Assembly (NCBI GenBank): GCA_049115955.1
Contig: JAGDZJ010000004.1
Span: 124,001 to 188,000, forward strand
Origin: Salinispirillum sp049115955
Lineage (GTDB): Bacteria; Pseudomonadota; Gammaproteobacteria; Pseudomonadales; Natronospirillaceae
DNA length: 64,000 nucleotides
Reading direction: 5' to 3'
Position 1 is the stretch's first letter, and each line of letters opens with the position of its first letter. This document shows positions 8,406-17,467 of the stretch, one piece after another. The notes beneath the pieces are model-generated. The model saw only the letters and a program-made list of their open reading frames with translations. It made no database searches and was not told the DNA's origin. A program made the position numbers and the translations under genes.

Positions 8406-9503
8406 CTACCTCGACTCGAAATCGATACGAGGATCGACCCAAGTATAAGCAAGGTCACTGATGATACCCATCAACAGCCCCAGCAGCCCGAACATATAAA
8501 GAGTGCCAAACATCACCGGATAATCACGCTGCAGCGTAGCTTCGTAACCCAATAAGGCTAAGCCATCGAGCGAGAAGATCACTTCAATCAATAACACGCC
8601 GGTAAAAAAAACGCTGATGAAGGCGGCGGGAAACCCGGCAATGATGATCAACATGCCGTTGCGGAAGACATGCCGATACAGGATGCGCCGCTCGGTAGCG
8701 CCCTTGGCACGCGCGGTCATCACATACTGTTTGTTGATTTCATCTAAAAAGGAGTTCTTGGTCAGCATGGTCAAGGTAGCGAAGCCGCCAACGACCATCG
8801 CCAGCACGGGCAGCGTGAGGTGCCAAAAATAGTCGAGGATTTTTTCATACCACAGTAAGTCAGCGAAATTTTGCGACACCAAGCCGCGCAAGGGAAAGAA
8901 ATTCCAATACGAACCACCAGCAAACAAGATAACCAGCAAGATAGCGAACAAGAACCCCGGAATGGCATAACCCACCAACACCACCCAAGTAGTCCACACA
9001 TCGAATTTGGAATGGTGGCGCACGGCTTTGGCGATGCCGAGAGGAATACACACCAAGTAGATGATCAGGGTTGACCATAGTCCTAATGAAATAGACACCG
9101 GCATGCGCTCGATAATCAGCTCGATCACCGTACGTGCACGAAAGAGGCTGTCGCCAAAGTCGAACGTTAAATAGTCTTTCAGCATGATGCCATAGCGTTG
9201 CCAGAAGGGTTTGTCGAAGCCAAATTGCGCTTCTATTTCGGCAATCACTGCGGGGTCTAATCCACGCGCACCACGAGACGTACGAGTACCTTGGTCGTTA
9301 CTGGCGGGCACACTTGGTTGGAGGTCAGCGCCACCGCCGGAAAAACGGTCGGTGGCGCTATAAAAGTCCATGCCCATCATGCCGGCGATGGCCTGATCAA
9401 CCGGGCCACCGGGGACAATTTGGATGATGGCGAAATTTAGCGTGATGATCGCCAACAACGTAGGGATCACCAACAACAGACGCCGTACAACATAGGCTCC
9501 CAT
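8406..9503 (-). CDS. yejB: Peptide ABC importer inner-membrane permease (YejB type)
   Basis: The protein has 365 residues, the length of enterobacterial YejB. It starts with the DppB-like membrane entry YVVRRLLLVIPTLLAIITLNFAIIQ, then a periplasmic segment with the family's long glycine/serine-rich insert, then further helices and the EAA loop TARAKGATERRILYRHVFRNG. It forms a heterodimeric channel with YejE. It sits between yejA and yejE on the same strand. Confidence 0.94.
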   Translation of the reverse strand: MGAYVVRRLLLVIPTLLAIITLNFAIIQIVPGGPVDQAIAGMMGMDFYSATDRFSGGGADLQPSVPASNDQGTRTSRGARGLDPAVIAEIEAQFGFDKPFWQRYGIMLKDYLTFDFGDSLFRARTVIELIIERMPVSISLGLWSTLIIYLVCIPLGIAKAVRHHSKFDVWTTWVVLVGYAIPGFLFAILLVILFAGGSYWNFFPLRGLVSQNFADLLWYEKILDYFWHLTLPVLAMVVGGFATLTMLTKNSFLDEINKQYVMTARAKGATERRILYRHVFRNGMLIIIAGFPAAFISVFFTGVLLIEVIFSLDGLALLGYEATLQRDYPVMFGTLYMFGLLGLLMGIISDLAYTWVDPRIDFESR

Positions 9504-9545
9504 CGACTCAACGCACTCCTGTTTTGAACACCAATGGGCTAGCCA

Positions 9546-11438
9546 TCAACGGCGCAGCCGCGCGGCTTTTGCGTTGTCTTGCCACCAGGTTTCCGTACCA
9601 ATGGCGTATTTGGGCCGCAAAGCTGGGCGGTCGAATTTGTCCCACGTCGCTATCCAGAACGAGTCATTGTGCCAGTTCGGCATGACGTAGAAATTCCACA
9701 TCGCCACGCGATCAAATGCCCGCCCATAAGCCATGAGCATCTCTTCGTTTTCCTGGTTTTCCACAATGCCGTCGATCAGGGCATCAATGACTGGGTCCTG
9801 CACGCCAGCGCGGTTCCACGACGAATCAATGTAGTCCGAACGCCAAGCGATACGCATACTAGAAGCCGGGTAGGCGTTCGCGCTGTAACCCCCCATGGCC
9901 ATATCGAAGTCAAACTCCCGTGTGCGATTCAAGTACTGTGCGGTGTCGACCACCCGAATGGTCATGGTGATGCCCATGCGCTCCAAGTTGCGCTGTAAGG
10001 GCAAGGCCACCCGCTCAAACGTCGGTGTATAAAGCAACAGTTCAAATTCAAACGGCGCGCCGGTTTCGCTGTTGACTAAACGTTGGTCGCGTAATTCCCA
10101 GCCGACGTCGCGCAACAGCCCCAAGGCTTGCCGAGTTTCGCTGCGCAGGGTGCCTGAACCATCGGTCACATTGGGCCGGTAGGCTTCGCCAAAGACTTCA
10201 GGCGGTAGTTGGTCACGAAATGGCTCCAAGATCGCCAGTTCTTGTTCGGAAGGCAGCCCACTGGCTTCGTATTCGGTGTTTTGAAAATAGCTGTAATTTC
10301 GGGCATAGGCACCGTAAAAAATGTTTTGGTTTAGCCATTGGAAGTCCATCGCCAGATTAATGGCTTGGCGCACCCGGCGATCCTGGAATAAAGGGTTTTG
10401 TGTATTGAACAAGAACGCCTGCATGGGCTGGGGTATCTCATGCGACAGCTCTTCCATTTTGATGTCGCCGCGTGTGAGCGCTGGGCTTACATAGTCTTCC
10501 GCCCATTGTTTAGCGATGTTTTCCTGCCGGAAGTCATATTCTCCGGCTTTGAAGGCTTCTAACGCTACAGTGCTATCACGGTAGTAGTCGTAGCGGAAGG
10601 TATCGAAGTTGTTGGTGCCCTTACGGACGGGCAAGTCCGCTGCCCAATAGTCGGGCACACGTTCGTAGGTGACGTACTGGCCCATGGCGTACTGACCAAC
10701 TTTGTAAGGCCCACTCGACAGCGGCGGTGCAGTGAGTGGATCGCCCAAGTCACGTTCGGCCCAAAAATGGCGGGGCAACACGGTGGTGCCTGCCAGTCCC
10801 GACACATAGTCTTTGTTGGGTTCGGCAAAGCGGAACATCACCTGATGGTCGCTCAACGCAGTCACTTCGGTCACATCGGCATAGTAAGAGCGGTACTGTG
10901 GCATGCCCTGTTCAAAAAACTTATTAAAACTGAACACCACATCGTGCGCAGTGATCGGCGTACCGTCATGAAAACGCGCGGCGGAATTAATGTGAAAACT
11001 GACCCAACTGTAGTCCACAGGGTACTCAATGAATTCAGCGATGAGACCATAGTAGACGCTGATTTCATCGCTGCTGGTGGTCATCAGAGTGTCGTACAGG
11101 GAATCTGAGCCGACCACCGACTCGCCGCGTCGTGCGTAGCGGTTAAAGCTGTCAAAACCACCGGTCGCAGCCAAGCGCATGCTGCCGCCTTTTGGCGCGT
11201 CCGGATTAACGTAATTGAAGTGCGTAAAATCTGGGCCGTACATGGGCTCACCGCGCACAGCGAAGGCGTGGGACTTGATGACGGCTACCGATGCGTCTTC
11301 ATTGGCGCTTACGGGCGCCGCCATACTGGCCACAACCAGCAACCCAAGGCACGCGCCTGTACACGCCTGTGAAGCAAAGCGTTTTAACCAAAATTGTGCA
11401 CGGTGTTGTACGATCGATAGTGAAATGAGTTGTGGCAT
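9546..11438 (-). CDS. yejA: Periplasmic peptide-binding protein of the Yej importer
   Basis: Family 5 extracellular solute-binding protein of 630 residues that delivers peptide to YejBE. It has a signal peptide (LGLLVVASMAAPVSANEDA) and the YejA block YGPDFTHFNYVNPDAPKGGS. The family continues through FHDGTPITAHDVVFSFNKF and FLFNTQNPLFQDRRVRQAINLAMDF. GAGGG lies seven bases before the ATG. It is the first gene of the operon, so the promoter should lie in the 11439-11560 region. The long N-region before the signal peptide is slightly unusual and an internal start is possible. Confidence 0.93.
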   Translation of the reverse strand: MPQLISLSIVQHRAQFWLKRFASQACTGACLGLLVVASMAAPVSANEDASVAVIKSHAFAVRGEPMYGPDFTHFNYVNPDAPKGGSMRLAATGGFDSFNRYARRGESVVGSDSLYDTLMTTSSDEISVYYGLIAEFIEYPVDYSWVSFHINSAARFHDGTPITAHDVVFSFNKFFEQGMPQYRSYYADVTEVTALSDHQVMFRFAEPNKDYVSGLAGTTVLPRHFWAERDLGDPLTAPPLSSGPYKVGQYAMGQYVTYERVPDYWAADLPVRKGTNNFDTFRYDYYRDSTVALEAFKAGEYDFRQENIAKQWAEDYVSPALTRGDIKMEELSHEIPQPMQAFLFNTQNPLFQDRRVRQAINLAMDFQWLNQNIFYGAYARNYSYFQNTEYEASGLPSEQELAILEPFRDQLPPEVFGEAYRPNVTDGSGTLRSETRQALGLLRDVGWELRDQRLVNSETGAPFEFELLLYTPTFERVALPLQRNLERMGITMTIRVVDTAQYLNRTREFDFDMAMGGYSANAYPASSMRIAWRSDYIDSSWNRAGVQDPVIDALIDGIVENQENEEMLMAYGRAFDRVAMWNFYVMPNWHNDSFWIATWDKFDRPALRPKYAIGTETWWQDNAKAARLRR

Positions 11439-11581
11439 GAGTAAACCCTCGTTAACAGCGCATGATGGACTCGAGCTGGGCTGCCAAGTTTCTTATCGTT
11501 ATGCACCTTAGGGTACACAAAAACCGATGCTTTGGTTTAGGTTATTTTCGCAAATCCTGCAATCTTCTTGTGACAAAAGGG

Positions 11582-11727
11582 GCATCCATGGCCATTACTG
11601 GCAACTGTTCCTCGGCAATTGCTCCTGCATTGCTTCCATGACGTCGTGCGTTGCCAGCATATAGGGCCAGGACGGTCTGTATGCCGAGAATGCAGGAGCA
11701 ATTCTCGGTCCGGCCATCCATGGCCAT
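11582..11727. repeat. Structured intergenic repeat, REP/BIME-like
   Basis: A 12-bp direct repeat ATCCATGGCCAT bounds the element at 11584-11595 and 11716-11727. Inside, AATTGCTCCTGCATT (11617-11631) is the exact inverse of AATGCAGGAGCAATT (11689-11703). The right part can also fold alone through CCGAGAAT/ATTCTCGG. The segment has no reading frame with coding character. It resembles extragenic palindromic elements of marine gammaproteobacteria in general form. Confidence 0.65.
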
Positions 11728-11730
11728 AAA

Positions 11731-11757
11731 AAAACCCGCACCAAGGTGCGGGTTTTT
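11731..11757 (-). terminator. Rho-independent terminator after the Dpp-like binding-protein gene
   Basis: AACCCGCACC and GGTGCGGGTT form a perfect 10-bp stem around an AA loop, with A7 on the left and T5 on the right. It can therefore end transcripts from either side. It lies 28 bases past the stop of the minus-strand binding-protein gene. Confidence 0.88.
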
Positions 11758-11784
11758 GTTGGAACTTAAGGAAATATTCCCTGA

Positions 11785-13353
11785 TCAGTTCTCGATATAA
11801 GTATCCTGCAACAGGTAGATGTTGGTCGGCAGCATCTCAAAGTTCTTCACTGAGTCACTCACGCCCAGCAAATACTCTTGGTGCCACAGATACATCATAG
11901 GCGCCTTTTCCACCAACAATTCCTGCGCTTCTTTGTAGAATTGCAGGCGCAAGTTCTGATCGGTTTCCTCACGGCCCGCATCCAGCAAACGATCTACCTC
12001 TGGATCAGAGAAGAACGAACGGTTACCGGGCGCACCTTGCTGTGAAGAGTGGAACAAGGCATACATGGCGTAGTCAGCATCCAGCGTAGGCGTTGACCAA
12101 CCCAGAATGAACATATCATGCTGGCCGGCTGCAGTGTTCTGTAAGTAAGCACCCCACTCCAACACTTCAATAGAAGCCCGCACACCCAGGTCGCTCAGCT
12201 TAGACTGTACGTATTCAGCGATTTGAATACGGCTTGGGTTGTCGTTGGTCCAGATGGTGGTGCTGAAGCCGTTCGGGAAGCCAGCTTGTGCCAGCAACTG
12301 ACGTGCCTGATCCATATCGTAAGGAATGGACTCAATGCTTTCGTCATAGCCGAATACACCAGGAGCAATAGGGCCTACCGCAGCGATGCCGGTGTTGTTG
12401 TAAACACCTGCAACGATGTCGTCCTTGTTCACCGCCATGGAAATAGCGCGACGAACATCGACGTTATCAAACGGCGCTTTTTGCGCGTTGAAGCCTAAAT
12501 AAGCCAAGCTGGTTGAGCTCTTACGGTACAGGCTCGCATCTGGCATACGGTTGATACGGCTCATGTCACTCGGCATAACCGGGTCAATGATGTGCGCAAA
12601 ACCAGTTTCCAACTCAGACACACGCGTCAGGCTTTCCGGTACAACCTTAAAGGTTACACTGTCGAGCTTGGCGTTTTCGCCCCAGTAGTTTTCATTGCGG
12701 ACCAGCTTGATTTCCGAACCAGGTACCCAGCTTTCGAACTTGAAGTAGCCAGTACCGATCGGGTTGCTGGAAATGTACGAGCCTGGGTTACGGCCATTCG
12801 CCACTTCTTCATAATCGCGTTCAATGGCCGCCAAGCTGGTCAAAGCACCACCGCTGTGCGCCAAATGCGCCACCAGAGGGGCGAAGGGGAATTTCGTCTT
12901 GAACTGTACAGTGAGATCGTCAACCACGATCACTTCGTCAATCATCGAGAATAAAAACCCGCGTGGCGAAGCAGTTTCTGGATCCAGCAGGCGATCAAAG
13001 TTGGCTTTAACCACAGCCGCGGTTAAGTCCGAACCGTCGTGGAATTTAACCCCTTGGCGTAAGGTGAACTCGACCGTCAGGTCATCCACATTGTGCCATT
13101 CTGTCGCCAATACAGGCTGCAGTTCATTGTTCAAATCGAACATCACGAGGGATTCAAAGATGTTGTAGGCAACAATACTGGAAGGCACATCGTTAGTAGT
13201 GTGAGGGTCTAGGGCGACCGCGTCAGACAACACGGCGGCGACCAAGTCACCGCCGCGCGCCTGCGCTGCTGGAGCTTGCATGACCAGCGCTAAGCCGGCC
13301 AGTGTGGCGATTACTGGTGTAAGCAATCGTTTCCATTTCATTTCTGTGAGCAT
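11785..13353 (-). CDS. ABC importer substrate-binding protein, family 5 (dipeptide/glutathione type)
   Basis: Periplasmic binding protein of 522 residues. A signal peptide (MKWKRLLTPVIATLAGLALV, cleaved after QAPAAQA) precedes a family 5 fold: LDPHTTNDVPSSIVAYNIFESL, FTLRQGVKFHDGSDLTAAVVKANFDRL and YLGFNAQKAPFDNVDVRRAIS. The start at 13353 has GGAG eight bases upstream; the open frame extends 13 codons further without support. It is divergent from the permease and ATPase genes at 13472-17302, which have no binding protein of their own, so I infer one system. A peptide such as a dipeptide or glutathione is a family guess. Confidence 0.9.
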   Translation of the reverse strand: MLTEMKWKRLLTPVIATLAGLALVMQAPAAQARGGDLVAAVLSDAVALDPHTTNDVPSSIVAYNIFESLVMFDLNNELQPVLATEWHNVDDLTVEFTLRQGVKFHDGSDLTAAVVKANFDRLLDPETASPRGFLFSMIDEVIVVDDLTVQFKTKFPFAPLVAHLAHSGGALTSLAAIERDYEEVANGRNPGSYISSNPIGTGYFKFESWVPGSEIKLVRNENYWGENAKLDSVTFKVVPESLTRVSELETGFAHIIDPVMPSDMSRINRMPDASLYRKSSTSLAYLGFNAQKAPFDNVDVRRAISMAVNKDDIVAGVYNNTGIAAVGPIAPGVFGYDESIESIPYDMDQARQLLAQAGFPNGFSTTIWTNDNPSRIQIAEYVQSKLSDLGVRASIEVLEWGAYLQNTAAGQHDMFILGWSTPTLDADYAMYALFHSSQQGAPGNRSFFSDPEVDRLLDAGREETDQNLRLQFYKEAQELLVEKAPMMYLWHQEYLLGVSDSVKNFEMLPTNIYLLQDTYIEN

Positions 13354-13471
13354 TTTACTTTCTCCATTCATTACCTTATATGTAAGTCCCAATCTGACTT
13401 ACCTTTAGTTTTTTTATAACAAACTTCGATCGTGTCTCTAGCGTTAAAAGCTGAAAAGAGGATGGCGCATA

Positions 13472-14365
13472 GTGTTTCAACTTGCAACAAAAAATGGCCA
13501 AGAAGCCAGTAAAGTGGTCGCATCTCCGTCTAACTGGCGGTTAGTGTACCGACGACTTAAAAAGAACAAAGCGGCTTTGTGGGGGGGTTATCTGCTCCTT
13601 TTTTTGATTCTGGTCGCTATCGTGGGACCCTATTTGACGTTACATGACCCGGTTCGGGTCAACTTCTCTACGCGGCTCTTACCGCCTTCGGCAGAATTCT
13701 GGTTAGGGACCGATCACAACGGTCGTGACATCTTCACACGCCTGATTCATGGCATGCGCATCACACTGTTTGTTGGCTTCTCTTCGGTGCTGGTTGGCGC
13801 CCTGATCGGTGTGCCACTGGGCATCGTGTCGGGCTTCTACGGTGGCGCCATTGACTCGGTGATCATGCGCGTCATCGATGTTCTGCTGGCGTTTCCGGGC
13901 ATTCTCTTGGCCATTGCCTTGGTCAGTGTGTTGGGTGGCAGCATCTCGAACGTCATCATTGCGGTGGCGGTCTTTTCGATTCCGACCTTTGCCCGCGTGG
14001 TCAGGGGGTCGACCCTGACCATCCGCAAACTAGAGTATATAGATGCAGTAAGAGCCTTGGGGGCCAGCGACCTTCGAATCATCGTTAAACACGTCTTACC
14101 CAATATCCTATCGCCCATCATTGTACAGTCTACTTTACGCATCGCGATCGCTATTTTGGTGGCCAGCAGCCTGTCGTTTTTAGGCTTAGGAGCGCAACCC
14201 CCTTCACCAGAATGGGGACGCATGCTCAGTGATGGCCGCAACTATATGTTTGACCACCCCCATGTGGCGTTTTTTCCAGGCCTAGCGATTGCGATCATTG
14301 TTTTGGCATTTAATTTATTTGGTGACGGTCTTCGTGACGCGTTGGATCCAAAAACAAAAAAATAA
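13472..14365 (+). CDS. Peptide ABC importer permease, DppC-like
   Basis: The protein has 297 residues. A cytoplasmic N-terminus leads into ALWGGYLLLFLILVAIVGPYL, the family motif LGTDHNGRDIFTRLIHGMR, several more helices and the EAA loop DAVRALGASDLRIIVKHVLPN. It ends in DGLRDALDPK like DppC. The start is GTG, with AAGAGG upstream. It comes before the DppB-like gene, the reverse of the common dppBCDF order. It probably works with the downstream genes and the divergent binding protein. Confidence 0.92.
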   Translation: MFQLATKNGQEASKVVASPSNWRLVYRRLKKNKAALWGGYLLLFLILVAIVGPYLTLHDPVRVNFSTRLLPPSAEFWLGTDHNGRDIFTRLIHGMRITLFVGFSSVLVGALIGVPLGIVSGFYGGAIDSVIMRVIDVLLAFPGILLAIALVSVLGGSISNVIIAVAVFSIPTFARVVRGSTLTIRKLEYIDAVRALGASDLRIIVKHVLPNILSPIIVQSTLRIAIAILVASSLSFLGLGAQPPSPEWGRMLSDGRNYMFDHPHVAFFPGLAIAIIVLAFNLFGDGLRDALDPKTKK

Positions 14366-14377
14366 GGAGCCGAGGCC

Positions 14378-15298
14378 GTGTTTCAATTTATTGTGCGCAG
14401 ATTGCTGCAGACCATACCCGTTGTGATCGGTGTAACATTATTGGTGTTCTCCTTAATGCACCTAATACCGGGCGATCCGGCGCAAATCATTGCTGGTGAA
14501 GCCGCTCAACCTGAACAAGTAGAGCGTATGCGCGAAAGATTGGGTTTAAATGATCCCGTCTTTGTGCAGTACGGCCGATACATGAAAAACCTGCTGCAGG
14601 GTGACTTCGGTCAGTCGATACGCAGCAATCGTAACGTGCTCGATGAAATTAAACCGCGCTTTTGGATTACTGTGAAGCTGGCTCTGTACAGTACTTTGCT
14701 GAGTGTTTTTATTGGCTTGACGGCCGGTGTTTTTTCCGCTGTGCGGCGCTACGGTTTGGCGGACAGCACCATCATGGTGGTGGCGTTGTTTGGCTTGTCC
14801 ATGCCGAATTTCTGGCTTGGCTTGATGCTCATTCAGTACTTCTCAATCGAGCTTTCCCTGCTGCCGCCTTCTGGATGGGGTACGTGGCAGCAAACCATCC
14901 TACCCGTCATCACCTTGGGCACCGCAGGGGCAGCGATCATAGCTCGCGTAACGCGCTCCAGTATGTTGGAGGTGATTAATCAGGATTACATTCGTACTGC
15001 ACGCGCCAAAGGCCTATCAGAGCGCTTGGTGGTTTATAAGCATGCGTTGAAAAACGCCATGATCCCGGTCATTACCGTTGTCGGGTTAGAGCTCGGCGTT
15101 TTGCTGTCGGGCACGGTACTCACTGAGACTGTTTTTTCGATCAATGGCATGGGAAGACTGGTTATTTTCTCCATTGGTGCACGCGACTTTCCCGTGGTTC
15201 AAGGGGTAGTGCTCATTTTCGCCCTGCTGTTCGTGCTGGTGAATTTTTTGGTCGATATTTCGTACCGCTATTTCAATAAAAGGGTGGATTTTAACTAA
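14378..15298 (+). CDS. Peptide ABC importer permease, DppB-like
   Basis: Inner-membrane permease of 306 residues. The N-terminus FIVRRLLQTIPVVIGVTLLVFSL and the motif HLIPGDPAQIIAGEAA are typical of DppB/GsiC. The EAA loop is TARAKGLSERLVVYKHALKN. It starts with GTG following AAGGAG, 12 bases after the preceding stop. Its TAA overlaps the next gene's ATG by one base, so the genes are co-translated. Confidence 0.93.
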   Translation: MFQFIVRRLLQTIPVVIGVTLLVFSLMHLIPGDPAQIIAGEAAQPEQVERMRERLGLNDPVFVQYGRYMKNLLQGDFGQSIRSNRNVLDEIKPRFWITVKLALYSTLLSVFIGLTAGVFSAVRRYGLADSTIMVVALFGLSMPNFWLGLMLIQYFSIELSLLPPSGWGTWQQTILPVITLGTAGAAIIARVTRSSMLEVINQDYIRTARAKGLSERLVVYKHALKNAMIPVITVVGLELGVLLSGTVLTETVFSINGMGRLVIFSIGARDFPVVQGVVLIFALLFVLVNFLVDISYRYFNKRVDFN

Positions 15299-16299
15299 TG
15301 GAAAAGCAAAAAGCCTTGCTCGACATTAAACACCTGACCACGGTTTTCCAAACAGACTCAGGCCAGGTGAAAGCAGTAGACGACCTGAGTTTGATTGTAC
15401 CCGAGGGTAAATCCCTAGGCGTTGTCGGCGAGTCCGGCTCGGGTAAGAGCGTGATGTCCATGTCCATTTTACGCTTGGTACAAGACCCCGGCCAGATCGT
15501 TGCGGGCGAAATACAGATGGACGGAGAGGACATTCTACAGCTCTCCGAGAAAGAGTTTAGAGGCATCAGAGGCAACAAAATATCGATGATATTTCAAGAG
15601 CCCATGACTTCTCTGAATCCGGTGTTTACGGTCGGTGAGCAAATTGCCGAGGTGTTTCAAACTCACCAGGGTTTGAACAAGGCGACAGCCTTGCAAAAAT
15701 CGGTCGACATTTTAAAGCAAGTGGGTATCCCATCGCCCGAAAAGCGCGCCCATCAATACCCGTTTGAGCTATCAGGCGGCATGCGGCAGCGCGTGATGAT
15801 TGCCATGGCACTGGCGTGTAATCCACGTTTGTTAATCGCTGATGAGCCCACCACGGCACTGGATGTTACTATTCAAGCGCAGATTCTGGACCTGATTCGA
15901 AGCCTGCAAACCGAGCTGAATATGTCGGTCATCATGATCACTCATAACCTGGGTGTGGTTGCTGAAACCTGTGACTACGTGGCCGTTATGTATTGCGGTA
16001 AAATTGTTGAGTACACCGATGTTGAGACCTTGTTCAGTCAGCCTAAGCACCCCTACACCATCGGTTTGTTTAACTCTTTACCGAGACACGACGAAGACAA
16101 GGCCGACTTGATTGCGATCAAAGGGTCCGTACCCAATCCGACTGAACTACCTGAAGGCTGTGCCTTTGCGCCCCGTTGTCCGGATGCCCAACCCCTATGT
16201 GAGCAGCAGTCACCACCGCTGCTGAATCAAGCTGATGGTACGCAAGTGCGTTGCTGGAAATTCACCGATCAATGGCAGGAAACTGCGGAGCAGGCTTAA
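15298..16299 (+). CDS. Peptide ABC importer ATPase, DppD-like
   Basis: The protein has 333 residues with Walker A GESGSGKSVM, signature LSGGMRQRVMIAMAL and Walker B LLIADEPTTALD. The C-terminal oligopeptide-importer extension has the Cys cluster CAFAPRCPDAQPLC, which in this family ligates an iron-sulfur cluster. It pairs with the following ATPase to energise the two permeases. Confidence 0.94.
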   Translation: MEKQKALLDIKHLTTVFQTDSGQVKAVDDLSLIVPEGKSLGVVGESGSGKSVMSMSILRLVQDPGQIVAGEIQMDGEDILQLSEKEFRGIRGNKISMIFQEPMTSLNPVFTVGEQIAEVFQTHQGLNKATALQKSVDILKQVGIPSPEKRAHQYPFELSGGMRQRVMIAMALACNPRLLIADEPTTALDVTIQAQILDLIRSLQTELNMSVIMITHNLGVVAETCDYVAVMYCGKIVEYTDVETLFSQPKHPYTIGLFNSLPRHDEDKADLIAIKGSVPNPTELPEGCAFAPRCPDAQPLCEQQSPPLLNQADGTQVRCWKFTDQWQETAEQA

Positions 16300-16300
16300 G

Positions 16301-17302
16301 ATGACAGCATTACAACCTCTGCTGCGGGTAAGAAATTTAAAGCAGTACTTTGCAATCAAAGGCGGTTTCTTTGGCCGTACTATTAATCACGTGAAGGCCG
16401 TTGACGACGTCAGTTTCGATGTTTTTGAAGGCGAAACCGTCAGCATCGTCGGCGAATCCGGGTGTGGGAAGTCCACCACGGGGCGGTCCATTTTACGACT
16501 GGAAGAACCCACGGAGGGCGAGGTTTTATTTGACGATAAAGATATCCTGAGCCTATCGCGCGCGCAAATGCGCAAGACCCGGAAAGATCTACAAATTATC
16601 TTTCAAGATCCTTATGCATCGATCAACCCACGCCAAACCGTGGCCGATGTATTGATGGAAGCACTGGCGATTCAGAATATTGTGCCCAAAAGCCAACGCC
16701 GTCAGCGCGCCATCGACTTGTTAGAAACGGTGGGCTTAGCGGCTTACCAAATAGATCGCTACCCGCATGAGTTCAGTGGCGGTCAGCGTCAACGCATCGG
16801 CATTGCGCGAGCGCTGGCGGTCAATCCCAAACTGATTATCTGTGATGAAGCGGTATCGGCATTGGACGTCTCGATACAAGCGCAAGTCATCAATCTGTTA
16901 AAGCAGTTACAGCGGGATTATAAACTCACCTACATTTTCATTTCGCATGATCTAGGGGTGGTTAGACACATCTCTGATCGTATTATCGTGATGTATTTGG
17001 GTAAGATTGTCGAAATTGCCGACAAAAACGCTTTATTTGAACAACCACAGCACCCTTATACACAGGCCCTGTTGTCCTCAATTCCTACCTTGAACCCAAA
17101 GGCTAAAACACAAAGAATTCTACTCAAAGGGGAAGTGCCGTCGCCGATCAACCCACCGCAAGGGTGTCGTTTCCATACGCGTTGCCCTTACGCCCAAGAG
17201 CAATGTCGAAAGGAGGAGCCTAAACTGGGGCAAACGGGACAGATGCAAGCGGGGCATGAAGTGGCGTGTCATTTTGCGGGTAATTTGCCCGCGGTGAATT
17301 AA
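16301..17302 (+). CDS. Peptide ABC importer ATPase, DppF-like
   Basis: The protein has 333 residues with Walker A GESGCGKSTTG, signature FSGGQRQRIGIARAL and Walker B LIICDEAVSALD, where Ala replaces the usual Pro after DE. The Cys-rich C-terminal motif is CRFHTRCPYAQEQC. The ATG at 16301 follows the previous stop by one base; an upstream in-frame start would overlap the preceding gene and add residues unlike the family. It is the last gene of the importer operon. Confidence 0.93.
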   Translation: MTALQPLLRVRNLKQYFAIKGGFFGRTINHVKAVDDVSFDVFEGETVSIVGESGCGKSTTGRSILRLEEPTEGEVLFDDKDILSLSRAQMRKTRKDLQIIFQDPYASINPRQTVADVLMEALAIQNIVPKSQRRQRAIDLLETVGLAAYQIDRYPHEFSGGQRQRIGIARALAVNPKLIICDEAVSALDVSIQAQVINLLKQLQRDYKLTYIFISHDLGVVRHISDRIIVMYLGKIVEIADKNALFEQPQHPYTQALLSSIPTLNPKAKTQRILLKGEVPSPINPPQGCRFHTRCPYAQEQCRKEEPKLGQTGQMQAGHEVACHFAGNLPAVN

Positions 17303-17467
17303 AGAGAGCTTCGTTTTTATTTTAAGACGCCGCCCTTACAGCGCCCATTTTTTGTAAAAAAATATGTCAATGATTCGCTTGCGGTTCTCCTTGTTGTGAC
17401 CTATACCTTATGCATCCCTAATAAAGGTTCAACTTGCATTCCGGTATCACATTTGGAGAACCCTGCA

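Larger units (their letters stand above)
11439..11784. other. Gap between the two importer loci
   Basis: This 346-base gap holds the presumed yejA promoter region, a structured repeat (11582-11727) and a terminator hairpin (11731-11757). I see no gene in it. Confidence 0.5.

Noticed and set aside
17422..17447. TAAAGGTT and TCCGGTAT resembling a sigma-28 promoter before the chemoreceptor gene
   Set aside because: Spacing is ten instead of eleven, the second element has three mismatches, and transcription would start almost on the ribosome-binding site.
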